A stretch of 64,000 nucleotides of DNA from Wuchereria bancrofti (GCA_005281725.1 SSBO01000003.1:3647824-3711823), one strand, 5' to 3'. Shown: positions 1 to 13,016, numbered from the stretch's first letter. The notes: a model not told the origin generated them from the sequence alone. Numbers and translations: made by a program.

Positions 1-165
1 TGGTGAACATTTTAACCACTCTTTTTTGTTTAAAAAAGAAGGAAATTTTAGAAAATTTTAAAGATATAATAATCTTAATTGCTTTTGTAACAAATAAACA
101 TAATCAAACAAACACGAAAGCAATCATTAATTAGTTAAAATTCATCGTTGAGAAACTTTTAGGAA

Positions 166-1801
166 ATGATGTGGTACCAAGCATGCATTGTCTCATTAAC
201 TCTTCTTTTAATTGCTTCATTGGAAGTGACATTAGCCATGAGTTGCTGTAATCGGAAGAAAGACATCAACCATTGGTGTAAAATGAAGCTTTGCAACATT
301 CAATGCAACTTCCGAACAGGTAACTATGGTTGAAAAAAGATTTTTATGGTAGTTATAAATGCTCAACAAAACTAAAGAATAAATAATTTCGTAAACTTTT
401 TTAAAGCAATAAAAATTTTTTAAATTAAATTCAAATTATCATGAATTTTCAGATATTTTCTATCATTTTAGTGATTAATTTAACTGTGAAATAGTATTTT
501 TTATTTTTTGGAATTAAAAGATTTACATCAAAATAAGTTTTAACTTTTAGCATCTTAATGGCAGTCTTTGAGTAATCAATTCTTTCACAGTGTCCGAATT
601 TATTTAATTTGGGACACCAGCATTAATTAAGATTTGATTAAGAATATTTTTCCTTTCCTATTACAAAGTCCCAAGAAATGAAAAACTATAAAATTTAAAT
701 AAAAAAATCGAAAAACCAAAAAATCAATAAAATCTCTTAATTTTTCTTATATTTTAAAAGAAATTTGAAAACTTAATAATGCATTATAATAGTTAACTTC
801 AGATCTTAGATACTTATTCTCTTTGTACAATATTTGGTAATACAATGATGGATATATGGCAATGTGCTGGCGCAGGCCACAATCATAGGAAATGTTGTAC
901 AAAAAAGTAAGTTACTATAATAAAACTATCTTACAAAACAAAAAAAAGAAATTAAATTAATTTTTGTTAGTTATAACTAAATTTTGATTTAGCCAAAAAG
1001 AAATTTAAAAATTGAAAATTGACTTTTATTAGCAACAATATTAACATATTAGCATTTGATAAAAAACAGAATGAAATATTTTTGCTAGACAAAATTAAAT
1101 GAGACAAATTCTCCTAATATTATCAAATTTCAAGACACTTAATTTTAAAATATATTTAAAATAGAATTGATTCCATTGCTAAAATAAAGTGCATGTTGTT
1201 ATTATTCAGCTAAAAATAAAATCACCGATTCTCATTTTACTATAGTCACAAATTGTTTAGTTAGGAAAATTTTCCTTTAATATCTAAACTTATTATCTCA
1301 TCTTTTCAAACGAACTTCATATTACGAATGATTGAGATGCTAACATTAGCATAATGAATTTTAGCGCTTACTCAAAATTTTAATTAATTTTCATCACTGT
1401 CTTATTGATCGTATCATATAATATCAAACTAAACAATTGGACAGTTCAAACGAACGACTGACTGATTGGTTCCTTGACTTGGCTGACACTTTGGTTGATT
1501 TTGTAGAAATTTTTTGATACAAAAAAATTATTGATGAAATACTATGGCTGGATATTATGTTATGCATACGTTTGTGCGTGTCTGTCTGTCATCATTTTAC
1601 TTTATCTTAAATATTAATTCAATTTATTAATACTCGAAACGAATTTTCAGCGGAGTACCGCCAAATTGTCAAACCTATTGTAATGGCAAATCAATAAAAA
1701 ACATTGGAGACCTTAGTTGTATTTATTACGCCGATCCGATTCTGGCTTGTTTTAAAAAATATTATGAAAGTAATAGTTTTCTTGCAAAACTGGGAAACTG
1801 A
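166..1801 (+). CDS. Secreted DB-module protein (first of two)
   Basis: Three exons (166-319, 810-906, 1651-1801) join in phase to 133 residues. The first ~25 residues are hydrophobic (IVSLTLLLIASLEVTLA), a likely signal peptide. The mature part is cysteine-rich: SCC near residue 28, WC and KLCNIQC, then LC, a lone C, KCC, and GVPPNCQTYCNG followed by single cysteines in exon 3. CC followed by GVPxxCxxxC is the hallmark of the nematode DB module, whose role is unknown; family members are small secreted proteins. The start was chosen because CTTTTAG (a likely spliced-leader acceptor) ends two bases before ATGATG; the second ATG is equally possible. The exon 2 acceptor was taken at 808-809 because it restores phase; the AG at 801-802 gives a stop. 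Exon 3 lies inside the long duplicated block 1313-2449. Confidence 0.85.
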
Positions 1802-2449
1802 GTTATTCAGTGGATATTTGCATATTATCTGATAAACTGATAAGCAAACAAAAAGTGTTCGAAATGAGTGCTTTGCAAGACTGGAGCATATATTGCAAAC
1901 ATAATAATTTTGCCATTAAAAAGCATTAAAATTTTATAAGTGCATTATTTCTTATCTTATCACTGGTAAATCCGATGGCAATGATTAGTTAAAGTTGAAA
2001 TGGAAGTGATATTCCCTTCGATATATCTTAAAATGAAATGCAATAGTGACAAAAATTTTGGCAATGACAGAGTGATGACAAAAATTTTACCAACGATACA
2101 GTAATGATAATGATTATTCGGTTCCCACCGATCAGTTTAGCAATTATTTATAGTGATAATGATTCTAAGCCTCAATTATCTGTTCGAATCACTAATCGAA
2201 CTTTTGCAAAATTGGAGTAAAACCTTACTGCATTGTTTTTTCTTCGCTACGTAAATCCATCGATATCTGTGGAAAATAATTTCTGATTTGTTATAACTGC
2301 AACTAGTTTCAAATAATTTCGAAAAAGGCACTGGAGAATGATAAAGTGGTGATAAAAAATTGCATTAATAAAGAAGAAAGAAAAAATTGAATGAAACAAA
2401 ATGCTTCTTTATACATTTCATTCAATGTCGAGAACTGAAATTAATTTAA
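1313..2449. repeat. 1137-bp duplicated block, copy 1
   Basis: This block recurs at 10596-11732 in the same orientation at a constant offset of 9283 bases. Reading both through, I find no length difference and two substitutions (2094 C versus 11377 T, and 2372 A versus 11655 C). It starts in intron 2 of the first DB gene, contains its whole last exon and about 650 bases beyond, and stops at the edge of the BEL/Pao relic. No target-site duplication or terminal repeat is visible at either end, so it looks like a segmental duplication rather than a transposon. Confidence 0.95.
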
Positions 2450-2456
2450 TGCAGAA

Positions 2457-3990
2457 TCATTTTAGGAGAACAAAGAATAGAAGAGAAAAGTTCAGTGCGC
2501 GTTGCGTCTTATCCAAAAAAGCCTTGTGCAAAAAGCCTTGCAGTATATAAGCAATATTTTGAATCTGATTTGCCTCTGCTTGATTCTTTCCCGGAATGTT
2601 GTAATTGAATTCTTTGTCATTTGAGAGGAATTCTTTAACATTCATTGAAGTATCGTTGAAAATATCTTTCGTTTCCTTACATTTTTTGCAGGGGAATTTA
2701 TTAGTGATTTATTAGTACTTTTTATTGTCATAATATTGTCGACGTAAAGATTTTTTCTGATTTCATTGGAGAGTTTACTTTCAAAATTTTCCAGGTGATA
2801 ATTAAGAACAGTTAATAATAAATAAGGTAATTATACTACTCCAAATGGAACTCGCTGAAAGCGATAATGTCCCCTCTCTCCGAACATCCTTTATCCAAAG
2901 GAATTGAGTACAGTTTCTTTGTGCAGAGATAATTCCAATTGTAAGTCTCTCCCTCTCTCTCTCTCTCTCTCTCCCTAATTCGGGAATTAAAGATAGGTGA
3001 ACGATATAAGAAGTTCAGCTCTTTATTCCTTTTACATGTGATAATGTATTGTAAACAATTATAAGTCTGATTGTGCTCTTACTTGAAGTTATCACTTCAT
3101 GATAAGAGAAATAATGAATAACACCGATTTGATCCATTTCTGGGCACATAACTTTTCGATTAAATTATAATTTTGATTTCATCGTACTTGAAAAGTAGAT
3201 GTTCATTATACTGAAGTCGTTTTATTTTAGATTTTAATTTAAATGATCAAAACAACTCAAAGTTATTGCTTGATTCCTTCTAAGGTCAAACAACTTGATA
3301 TCTTTTATTGTTTTTCAATAATTTTTCCTTGAAATTTTTTTAATACTTGTTTATTACTATGAAGATTAGGCTGTTCTTGTATAGCAGCAATAAATTCAAA
3401 TTTCCAAAGTCGATCTATTTCTGATATGTCAGTATTAATAGTTGAAGCAGTAATTTGTTTCTCATTTTGAAGGACACAACATTCCATATACGCTGCTATT
3501 TTATTAGTGCATGAAATATAAGTTGTAACTTATTTTATAAACCACTTTCAGCTATTACTGGATTTATTTCTGGTATGGTATTATTGAGCTGACAGTAGTA
3601 TTGATCAAAGAAAATTATGAATTTATAGTCTAAGTTTTATCAAACTGAATAAATTTGAAGAAGTATTCAATTCCTTGAATTGAATAGATCAATTGATTCT
3701 AATTTCCTGTTTTACCTTGAAATGGAAATTAACTTGAAATATTTAATGCATAGCACTGATTTATGCTGATTACTTTTACTTGATTTATTTAGTTGTCAAC
3801 GATCTGCGACAACAGTATCTGATTCCACAATTTTTTGTTCCAATTCACACTTTGGCCACAATCACTTTCTCGTAGTATTCCTTTGCAATTTAATCGTTTT
3901 GTTACTTTCTTGAACATGCAGATTACTTGCGCACCATCGAATAAAATTTGCTTACAGGCATATCTATATCAAACTAACTACCTTTGTCCA
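2457..3990 (-). mobile_element. Decayed BEL/Pao LTR retrotransposon pol fragment
   Basis: On the - strand, short islands of BEL/Pao polyprotein appear in the expected order, broken by stops and frameshifts. A protease-like stretch with ILFD and GAQV lies near 3900-3980. Then come LWKFE and IQEQPN (3305-3487), RYQVV with Trp-to-stop changes in the PWK motif (~3260), GVIHY and KST (~3080-3150), RFQRVPFGVV of the reverse transcriptase (~2834-2863), the catalytic-type NLYVDN (~2735-2752) and EFLSNDKEFN (~2570-2640). Nothing could be expressed as a whole protein. No LTRs were recognised. A CT microsatellite (2946-2974) has expanded inside it. The low-coordinate end is cut off at the edge of the duplicated block. 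The family call is firm by motif order; exact limits are approximate. Confidence 0.85.
2946..2974. repeat. CT dinucleotide tract
   Basis: A run of CT with two CCC interruptions, lying within the BEL/Pao relic. Confidence 0.9.
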
Positions 3991-5812
3991 ATTTGTCTTT
4001 TCCTTGATTGTCCCAAAAGATCGATTTTCATTCTTATATTTGGTGTGATATAGCACCACCCACTGTATTACAATGAAGAAAGATATGCTTTTTCTTCTCT
4101 TTATTGTTTTCTCATTTCTTCAAATCAATTTTGTCAAGAATTGTCTTAACTTCACGACTAACCGTTCTTCTTGTCCTTCCTTCTATTGATATATTTTTTA
4201 TAGAATCAATAATTGCGACAAATTATCTTCTTTAGGAGAGATTTTGGTACTCGTTCATTTTGAACAGATTCGCCTTGGTATGGATAGCAATAGTATGGAG
4301 TAAACATGAAGTTTAGATATGTAAATAAGTATTTACATATATGAAGTTAAGTAAGTATTAGTAATAAATATGATAAATTAAAATTTTTTAGAATACGAAC
4401 CTTTATTCAACTTGTCAGTGATTCGTTTAAAAAGTTTTTAATGACTGTTCTTATTATTGTCATAACTTTACAATGTTAGTAATAGCTTTATTGTCTCTTT
4501 ACGATATCACACAGTATCACGCTTATACAATGATAAGAAAAAAACGAATTGCAATGTAAAACTCCACCAAATGTTCTCTAAATTGTCGTACTTTCTTTGT
4601 AATTGTCGTTCTTTTTTCACTACTGTTGCTGATTGTGCTGTGTTAAAAAGATGAAATTAAGTTGTTAAAAGTAAAATCAAGTAAACGAATACTTAGATGA
4701 ACCAATCGAAGCTTACTATTACGAAAAAACTGCTCAGAGAACTCCTTAGACAGTGAGCAATGGATTACAACAAAGCAAACGATTGATTACGGTGAGTGGA
4801 CAGCTGTCACCGTCGCATATTCTTTTGTCCTTTATACAGTAAAAATTGGTCTGTAACAAAATTACGTCAATTGCTCATAAAAGTGACTGACAAATTCATA
4901 GATCTCTGCAATATTTCCATTGCAAGTAGCTTTTTCGCTTTTTAATTAATTTGTAAAAGAAAATTAAAAAAGAATTAAAAAAAGTGCTAATCCCTTAACC
5001 ATTGAATATAGTTAGACTAGGAGCAATTTTGAACATATTAAACAATGCAAATTTTCTTTGTTAACAGATTTTAACAGTGCGCAACGAATGTTTGAGTAAA
5101 TGATTGCTCATTGAAGATTTAAAACTGAAACAATTCTTCTAGATTTGTCTAAACAAATTATCTTCTTTAGGAGTTATCTTCTTCTTCACACTACAAATTG
5201 TTATCTAAGGATTTAATGCAACATAATTAACATTTCGATTTTTTTTTCTTTTTCAATAATAACTGATATACCGTTAAAACAAAAAACGATCCATTGATGA
5301 CATTCCATTTTTTCGAAATTTTCAATGAGAAGATAGATGTACACGCAAAGGAATTAAATGATTACATATGTTGAACAGATATTTCGCAGAAAATATACTT
5401 TCTTTACATTTTCAAAGAGAAGAAAAAAATATTATGACAAATAATCATATAATCATCGGTAAAATGTATTGCATAAGAATACGGATACATGCATGCATGC
5501 AAATTCATGTTTGCAGGTGACAATTTAGGAAAAAAGTTGTAGCGGACGTTGATTAGGTAAGGAAATGAAATGAAAATGAATGTATCAAAAAGATTGTTGT
5601 ACGGTTAGGTCGCAATTGTAAGGGATGATAAAGTACCTATTTTAAGAAAAAATAATTTTAATTAAAATTGAATTTGATAATAAGATTAAAAAAAATATGT
5701 ATAAAAAATGACTTCAACTTGCTTATAAATGTTTCAATCTCTTTTAAATAATTTCAAAGGATTTTTAATATTTACTCTGAAATTCGAGCCAAAAAAAAGA
5801 AACAAAGGAAAA

Positions 5813-5846
5813 AGGTCGTTATTTAACGTTATTTATTTAACGACCT
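5813..5846. repeat. Short inverted repeat, 9-base perfect arms
   Basis: AGGTCGTTA (5813-5821) pairs with TAACGACCT (5838-5846). The loop contains a second copy of TTTAACG. The arms are GC-rich for the area. It could be a small hairpin or a protein-binding palindrome; no gene is near. Confidence 0.7.
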
Positions 5847-7487
5847 GTAAAATTTATCATTTCCCATAGTTGACATAAAATTCTAAAATAGTTTTTCGAA
5901 ATTATTGCATTTTTTTAGTGAAATATTTTGTAAATTTCTTATTCTATTTGTGCTATATAGGAAATTGAACAGAAATAAATGTTATTTAAGTTTACTAACG
6001 ATCAATCAAAAACGGCATATTTAAACGGAAGACACTAATATATTCATTTTTATCATTATCACTTCATAATCTTTTTTGCTCTACATAATTACGCATTTCT
6101 ATCAATTATCAGTTGCTTCTTAATCTGACAAATGATTATTTTTTTGGTTCTCAATGTAGACTAATTTTATTTTCATTTGTTTATTAATTATTGTTTAGAT
6201 AAATAAATGCTGAATTGGTTGATTTAATACTTCGCAATGTAATATTAATTTGAACTTGGTCACGAAAATTCAAAGAGAGAAACAAAATCAAAGTTAAATT
6301 TAATATAAGGAAAGAAGGGAGCATCAGGAAATCAGAGTTAATAAAAAAAGACAAATGGTAAAATTAAAGTTGTAAGGAAAGAAACAAACAGTAATATTGA
6401 AGTTAATATTAAAAAAGAAGAGGGAAAAGATTGAAACTTAAGCTGTATAAAAAAGAAGCAAAGATAGGATTAAATTCAATGTGAAAAAAAAGACAAAAAG
6501 TGGGAAGCTAAATGAAATAATAAATTTCATCCTACTCTTTTATTTATCTCTCTTACAAATGCTACTTTTGATCTTTCCATTATTTAATATATTATTAAAG
6601 AAGTTCTTAAAAATAATATTTTGTTAATTCAAGATTTCAAAATTAATAGGCGAAAACAGAAAAAAAAACTTAAGAAAAATGTTGTTTCGAATCAGGTCGA
6701 TAATTTGGGTCTGAAAAATATTTAAAGTAATTTTTTATTCGATATAAAATTAAGAGAGAAAAAACATTTCAACAATGACATAAAATGCAAAACATATAAA
6801 TGACAAGAAATTAAATTGTTAGCCAAAATACGTCGAAAATATCGAAGTAATTTTATAATACAAAAATGTGTTGAAATATTTCTGTATCATAAAATTAATT
6901 TCATTTAATCACATTCACTTTCACAACCACTGCAAATAACTCCGGAAAATTCGGCATTTGGATTTTATAAATATTTGATATTTGATATCCGATTGTGACA
7001 TTATGTTGTAAACGTCTAATATTTTTGAATCAAATGACAAGTCTCCTATAAGAATCTGATTGAAAAGATTTCAATCAAATGATGAAAGTTACAATTTTAA
7101 AGTTGTTGTAAATACATGAAAAATATAATTGAAAAACAAAAAAAGAAAAAAAATATTGTCGTATTGTTACATTATTAAACATTGCCAAAATTTTCTCCCT
7201 TTCAGCCATACAACAAATTGCACATTTCATTCAAAAACCTCATTAAACAACAATTTCATTTAAATTTTCTACGGATTATTGTGAATGGAAGAGAACCTGA
7301 TGATCAGTTTTAACTCCGGCATTCTTCTGACTATCGATCGTTCTATAACATTCTTCTACTGATAAACCTTTCATCAATTAATAAACAACTAAATTCGTAA
7401 AAGTTGATCACCGATTTAAACCAAAATAACTTTATCATCGTTAAGTTATTCCAAAACAAGAATCTTAGGGTTTTTTATTTGGTATGT

Positions 7488-7614
7488 AATATTTGGTATG
7501 TAGTTAAAGTTTTTTTACTCTTTACTCTAACCAAACCTTAGAGTAAAGAGTAAAAATCTAGAAATTATCGTGAGCCAAGTTGCACTAGCTAACTTTAACT
7601 ACATACCAAATATT
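7488..7614. repeat. Long nested inverted repeat (MITE-like or hairpin RNA-like)
   Basis: Outer arms of 24 bases (7488-7511 and 7591-7614) are perfect reverse complements. Inside them a second pair of 19-base arms (7512-7530 and 7538-7556) is also perfect, around the 7-base loop CCAAACC. The left outer and inner arms are contiguous, while on the right 34 unpaired bases (7557-7590) separate them. The fold would be a stem of 43 paired bases with a one-sided bulge. No transposase is present. A non-autonomous palindromic element or the fossil of one is likely; a structured RNA is possible. Confidence 0.85.
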
Positions 7615-8788
7615 CTCGAGGTTAGACTTATTCAAAATGTTTCTTATATCAAGCTTAATTGATCAGATAAGGTATAAGATTCGATTGGATCGATGAAATT
7701 TTCATCCTCAATTGTCCCAAATTAATGCAAATAAAATAATGCATTTAATTTTCACTTTACTTGTATTAAAATAAACTCTCATTGCAAAAACGATTAATAA
7801 TAATTAATATTTAATATTGCAATCATTTTGTTAACGAAATTTTGATTGTGAAATGACAATATACCTTTTCCTTATTATTATACATTTTTTGATTGAAACA
7901 CTCAAATCTTCGATTAAAATTGAAATGCAAATTTTTTTATTGTTTCATGAACTTAAGAGCAATTCATCGATCTCTTTAGAATAAAATTCTAAATTTTTTT
8001 ATTCCGTTATTAGAAATTGAGTTGAATAAGTGTTTGTAACTTAATGAAAAAAATTTGCAATAAATTTTGGATCAAATATTGCAACAAATTTGATGACTCT
8101 TTTTTTGTTATCTTTTTGAAAAAACGATGCTTTTAAATATGAAGACAAATAAACAAATGACCAAATTTGACTTCATTTTTTTCATTTCACTGATTATTTC
8201 AGTGTTATTACAAAATTGATTTATTTATTTGTAATGAAATTTATTTAGAATTTTATATTTCTTATCAAAGAAATGCAAACAAATTGAAGGAATGAAAAAT
8301 GTACAAAAATCAAAGATTCTCTCTTTTATTTGTTGAAAAATGAAAACAGATCAGGAATGATTGTAATTTGATGAAAAAATATACAATAAATTTTGGATCA
8401 AACATTGCAACAAATTTTTGATGAATCTTTTTTTTTTTTTTATTGTTCCTTGAGGAAAGTATGCTTATAAGTACGAAAAGAATAAAATGAATAGCCATAT
8501 TTGATGTAAAAGCTTCTTCTGCTGTAAATTATGATTTGAGCTAAACTTATGGTTGATTAGATACTTGGGACAATTTCTATGCTTTTATTTAATAGTCTGA
8601 ATAGCATTAGGCTTTCTAGCTAATTTCCTTATCTTTTCCCAGACAATTCCTTATCATAATTGTTAATCAATCTTTTCTAAAATGAACTAGAATTTGAAAT
8701 TATTATTATTTTTTAAACATTTTAACCATTCAAAATACTTGCAAGCCAATCTCAATTACATCTTTGCAGTTAATTGTTTATTTCAGAA

Positions 8789-9935
8789 ATGGACAATTCA
8801 CTCATCATTTTTGTGTTAACAGTTTTGGTGACATTAGCACAAGGAGACAGTTGGCATCGAATGTTTCTTATGGGAGACGAAAAACTTAGAGCAGAGAGTC
8901 CTGCAGATGCATTCTTCCGAGGGTGTTGCATGAAGGAATCTGTTAATGATTTCTGCACAAATAAAATGTGCAGTTTGAGTGGAATCGCTAGTATGACACA
9001 TTGGACGGTAATTTTTATTGCAATTTTCAAACCTACATAAAACCTGTAATTACTACTAATTAAATTTACCTGCTACTACTACTACTAATAGATATTAGAA
9101 TTAGATTTCATTGATATTACTGATAGACACTGAAATTGAATGATACTATCTTCTAAACATGAACTTCTCATCTGCAATGAATAGGCAAAATTAACTTTTC
9201 ACTCTTTGCACTTAAATCATCCGCAAGTTAAGTTGCTATTATTTAGATGCTAAAATTAAGACTGAGCAGAAAATTTACAAAAGTTGCAAGGAAAAAAATT
9301 TTTTCAAAAATTTAATTTGCAAAAGAAATAATTTGTAAAAGTTTTGTTTTCTTTTTTAAACTGAATTTTGCTTATTATTTTATAACTCCATTCTTCTATT
9401 ACAGTTTATGCTAAGTGTCAAACGATGCAAACCGCAACTGAAGAAAATTTTCAAATGTGCTTCGGATAACAAAAATCAGACCTCTTGTTGTACTGAACGG
9501 TAACTTATCATTACACAAACATTCTTGTGCTAATTAAAAATGTTAGATCAAAATTACTCTCAAGTTTCAAAATTTTTTCGCCTACTCTGTACTTATTTAA
9601 ACTTCAAACAAATTTTAATTTAGCTTTTTGAGTTATTATTATCATTATTACTATTATTATTACTATTGCTATTAATTATTTTCATTATTATTAGTACTAT
9701 TTTTGACACTATTGCTATTATTAATTTTATTCTTATTTATTATCACTCATTCATTCATTTTAATAATTTGACAAATTTCAGTGGTGTACCTAAACAGTGC
9801 ATAAACATTTGCAATGGAGCAAAAACATTAAGATTAGGAGAAACAAGCATTTTTTGCGCCCAGCATTCTAAGTCAATTCTTCAGTGCTTCAAAGAAAATT
9901 TTGTTCCTTTCCACGAACTTACTGAAATGGATTGA
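8789..9935 (+). CDS. Secreted DB-module protein (second of two)
   Basis: Three exons (8789-9007, 9405-9499, 9782-9935) give 155 residues. The N terminus (LIIFVLTVLVTLAQG) is a signal peptide. Cysteines follow the DB-module order: GCC near residue 50, FC and KMC, RC, KC, SCC, then GVPKQCINICNG, FC and QCF near the C terminus. The start is the first ATG after a TTTATTTCAG acceptor that ends two bases upstream, consistent with trans-splicing. Intron phases (0, then 2) match those at the corresponding joint of the first DB gene, so the two are old tandem paralogues with clearly diverged sequence. An AATAAA lies 81 bases after the stop. The function of the family is unknown; secretion is the only safe inference. 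Confidence 0.88.
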
Positions 9936-10015
9936 TAATTTTCTCATACAATAATGGAAATTGTTTATATGTTTATTTGCATATTATTCAGTTCCAAATT
10001 TGTTTTATTTTGGTG

Positions 10016-10021
10016 AATAAA
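10016..10021 (+). promoter_or_regulatory. Poly(A) signal of the second DB gene
   Basis: AATAAA, the first one after the stop codon at 9935. Confidence 0.6.
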
Positions 10022-10595
10022 ATACGATTCGATTTCTTATAGTTATGAAATAAAAGTCTGAAAATGTGACATTTCTGTTTGTTCTTGTTGCTTCATTTTC
10101 TTTATTTTTTTTATTTTAATATAATTTAAAATAAAAATTTTGCTTTCGTTACAGCATTGCAATTATTTATTTGCATTGAAAGTTAAGATTGAAAAAATTG
10201 CACTAAATAAAAATAAAAATATTCATTATTTTTTTCTACAAAATTTCAAAAACTGAAGTTTTATTTAAAATTTGACAGATTTCTGAGAAAAGAGAGAATA
10301 CATTTATTTTTTATAAATTTTGATAGACATAGAAAAATTTTAAGTTCTTTTTTCAGCATCTAAATTATATTTGATCGATGCACTTTTAATTAAATTACAT
10401 TTAGTTAGCAAAAAGATGAAGCAGCTAAAAAAATGAATTACGCTCATAAATTTGACATTAATTCATCACCGTCATATTTAGCCCTTTATACTTGAATAAA
10501 TGTCAAAGAGCACTTTTGAATTACAATTTAATGCATTTTTTCTTATTATGCCATATGTTGTTTTGTTTTTCATGCAGCATAGTACATAATTAAAA

Positions 10596-11732
10596 AACTT
10601 CATATTACGAATGATTGAGATGCTAACATTAGCATAATGAATTTTAGCGCTTACTCAAAATTTTAATTAATTTTCATCACTGTCTTATTGATCGTATCAT
10701 ATAATATCAAACTAAACAATTGGACAGTTCAAACGAACGACTGACTGATTGGTTCCTTGACTTGGCTGACACTTTGGTTGATTTTGTAGAAATTTTTTGA
10801 TACAAAAAAATTATTGATGAAATACTATGGCTGGATATTATGTTATGCATACGTTTGTGCGTGTCTGTCTGTCATCATTTTACTTTATCTTAAATATTAA
10901 TTCAATTTATTAATACTCGAAACGAATTTTCAGCGGAGTACCGCCAAATTGTCAAACCTATTGTAATGGCAAATCAATAAAAAACATTGGAGACCTTAGT
11001 TGTATTTATTACGCCGATCCGATTCTGGCTTGTTTTAAAAAATATTATGAAAGTAATAGTTTTCTTGCAAAACTGGGAAACTGAGTTATTCAGTGGATAT
11101 TTGCATATTATCTGATAAACTGATAAGCAAACAAAAAGTGTTCGAAATGAGTGCTTTGCAAGACTGGAGCATATATTGCAAACATAATAATTTTGCCATT
11201 AAAAAGCATTAAAATTTTATAAGTGCATTATTTCTTATCTTATCACTGGTAAATCCGATGGCAATGATTAGTTAAAGTTGAAATGGAAGTGATATTCCCT
11301 TCGATATATCTTAAAATGAAATGCAATAGTGACAAAAATTTTGGCAATGACAGAGTGATGACAAAAATTTTACCAATGATACAGTAATGATAATGATTAT
11401 TCGGTTCCCACCGATCAGTTTAGCAATTATTTATAGTGATAATGATTCTAAGCCTCAATTATCTGTTCGAATCACTAATCGAACTTTTGCAAAATTGGAG
11501 TAAAACCTTACTGCATTGTTTTTTCTTCGCTACGTAAATCCATCGATATCTGTGGAAAATAATTTCTGATTTGTTATAACTGCAACTAGTTTCAAATAAT
11601 TTCGAAAAAGGCACTGGAGAATGATAAAGTGGTGATAAAAAATTGCATTAATAACGAAGAAAGAAAAAATTGAATGAAACAAAATGCTTCTTTATACATT
11701 TCATTCAATGTCGAGAACTGAAATTAATTTAA
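10596..11732. repeat. 1137-bp duplicated block, copy 2
   Basis: Near-identical to 1313-2449, same orientation (two substitutions seen). Here it is not attached to exons 1 and 2 of the first DB gene, and its flanks differ from those of copy 1. Confidence 0.95.
10934..11084 (+). pseudogene. Orphan last exon of the first DB gene
   Basis: Identical to exon 3 of the first DB gene (1651-1801), with an intact TTTTCAG acceptor and an open frame from GVPPNC to the TGA. It has no exons 1 and 2 of its own. It needs a two-base overhang from an upstream exon. Exon 2 of the second DB gene (ending at 9499) supplies exactly that phase, so it could act as an alternative last exon for that gene. Otherwise it is a fragment left by the duplication. 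Confidence 0.75.
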
Positions 11733-13016
11733 GTAATTCTTTACATCAGATATTTTTTATAAAGAAAAGTGCAAAAACTTTAGAAATGAGAATCGTAGAA
11801 AGTAACAATCTTAAATTAACTAAACTTATTGAGTTGGAAATAAAATTGTAAATGCTCTTGCGAATAATTTTATTTAAATTGCTATTATTCAATATTTCAT
11901 CAATATTATCACGTGGTTATTCTTATTGCTGTCATTCTTATTTTATATCAAAACATTCCGAAACGTTTTTCTTGAGTTTAAAAAGACAGAAACAATAACA
12001 AATTATAGTGGCTATTAGCAAATACAATTTTTATCAGATTAAAACTTCGTTTCTATTTGAAGTTCTAGCGAATATTAATATTTTTTTCAAATCATTTTCT
12101 AATTCTAAATCATTTTGAGATAAATTTTTGCATATCAAACTTAACCATATCAATAGAAAATAAAGCTGTTAAAATGAACATTTCAAATTTAAAACAAATT
12201 TTGCAAAAATCCAAATTTTGTTTCTTTCAAATAGGTGCTAACTGTGCCTTAAATATCAAGTAATTTGACAAGGAAAAAAAAAGCTATGCAAATAATATTT
12301 TATGATAAGCAAAAAAATATTTATCTGTTAACTTTCCCAAAGCTTTAATTAATTTTAATGCTAAAATGAAAATATTAAAACAAAAAGTTAATGTTGCTTG
12401 TGACATTCTGCAATTCTAACTTTTATAAAATTTGAATTCAATAAACTTTCTGCAAAATTTATTTGTTGCAAAAAAATTATTTGCTTCAAATTAATTTCAA
12501 ACATTGACATTTGATTGAAATGAATACGGCACACATGTCGTTCATTCTTTCTTTTTTTTGCTCGCAAATAAACAAAACGAAATACTGCGACTATTTAAAA
12601 TATTAAAGAGGAAATTAATTAGTATTAGTTATTACAAAAATTCAAATTCAGTGAAAAGATCGCTTATAACGAGCACAATTTGACAGACAGAAAATTTTTT
12701 CATTCAATTTAATATTTGCTTACTTTTTTTCGTCTCTCCCTCTTTCTTTTAAACCTATAAAAGCTATGTTAGATGAAAAATGTTTAGCAAATGAAAGTGT
12801 TATTTTAAAGTTTTTATTTGCTTCCAATTCATATTTAATCAAAACCAAACAATACTAATTATATGGGTTTAATTTTTATGAATTTTTTTCCGTTACTTTT
12901 TATAACTACTATTGTTTGAGGCATAAATCAATATAATATCACTGATAAACATTCATCAATTTTTCATTTTTTCTAAAATTTTCATAATAGTTCGGAAAAG
13001 ACTACTATATGTAAAC

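Larger units (their letters stand above)
3991..8788. other. AT-rich intergenic stretch
   Basis: No convincing coding exon was seen on either strand. The left few hundred bases may hold further unrecognisable BEL/Pao sequence. Two inverted repeats are listed separately (5813-5846 and 7488-7614). The rest is A/T-rich single-copy sequence with homopolymer runs. Confidence 0.6.

Noticed and set aside
801..809. Upstream acceptor AG at 801-802 for exon 2 of the first DB gene
   Set aside because: Gives an in-frame stop with the exon 1 phase; the AG at 808-809 restores the cysteine frame.
1313..2449. Duplicated block as a transposon
   Set aside because: No terminal repeats, no target-site duplication and no coding capacity besides the DB exon.
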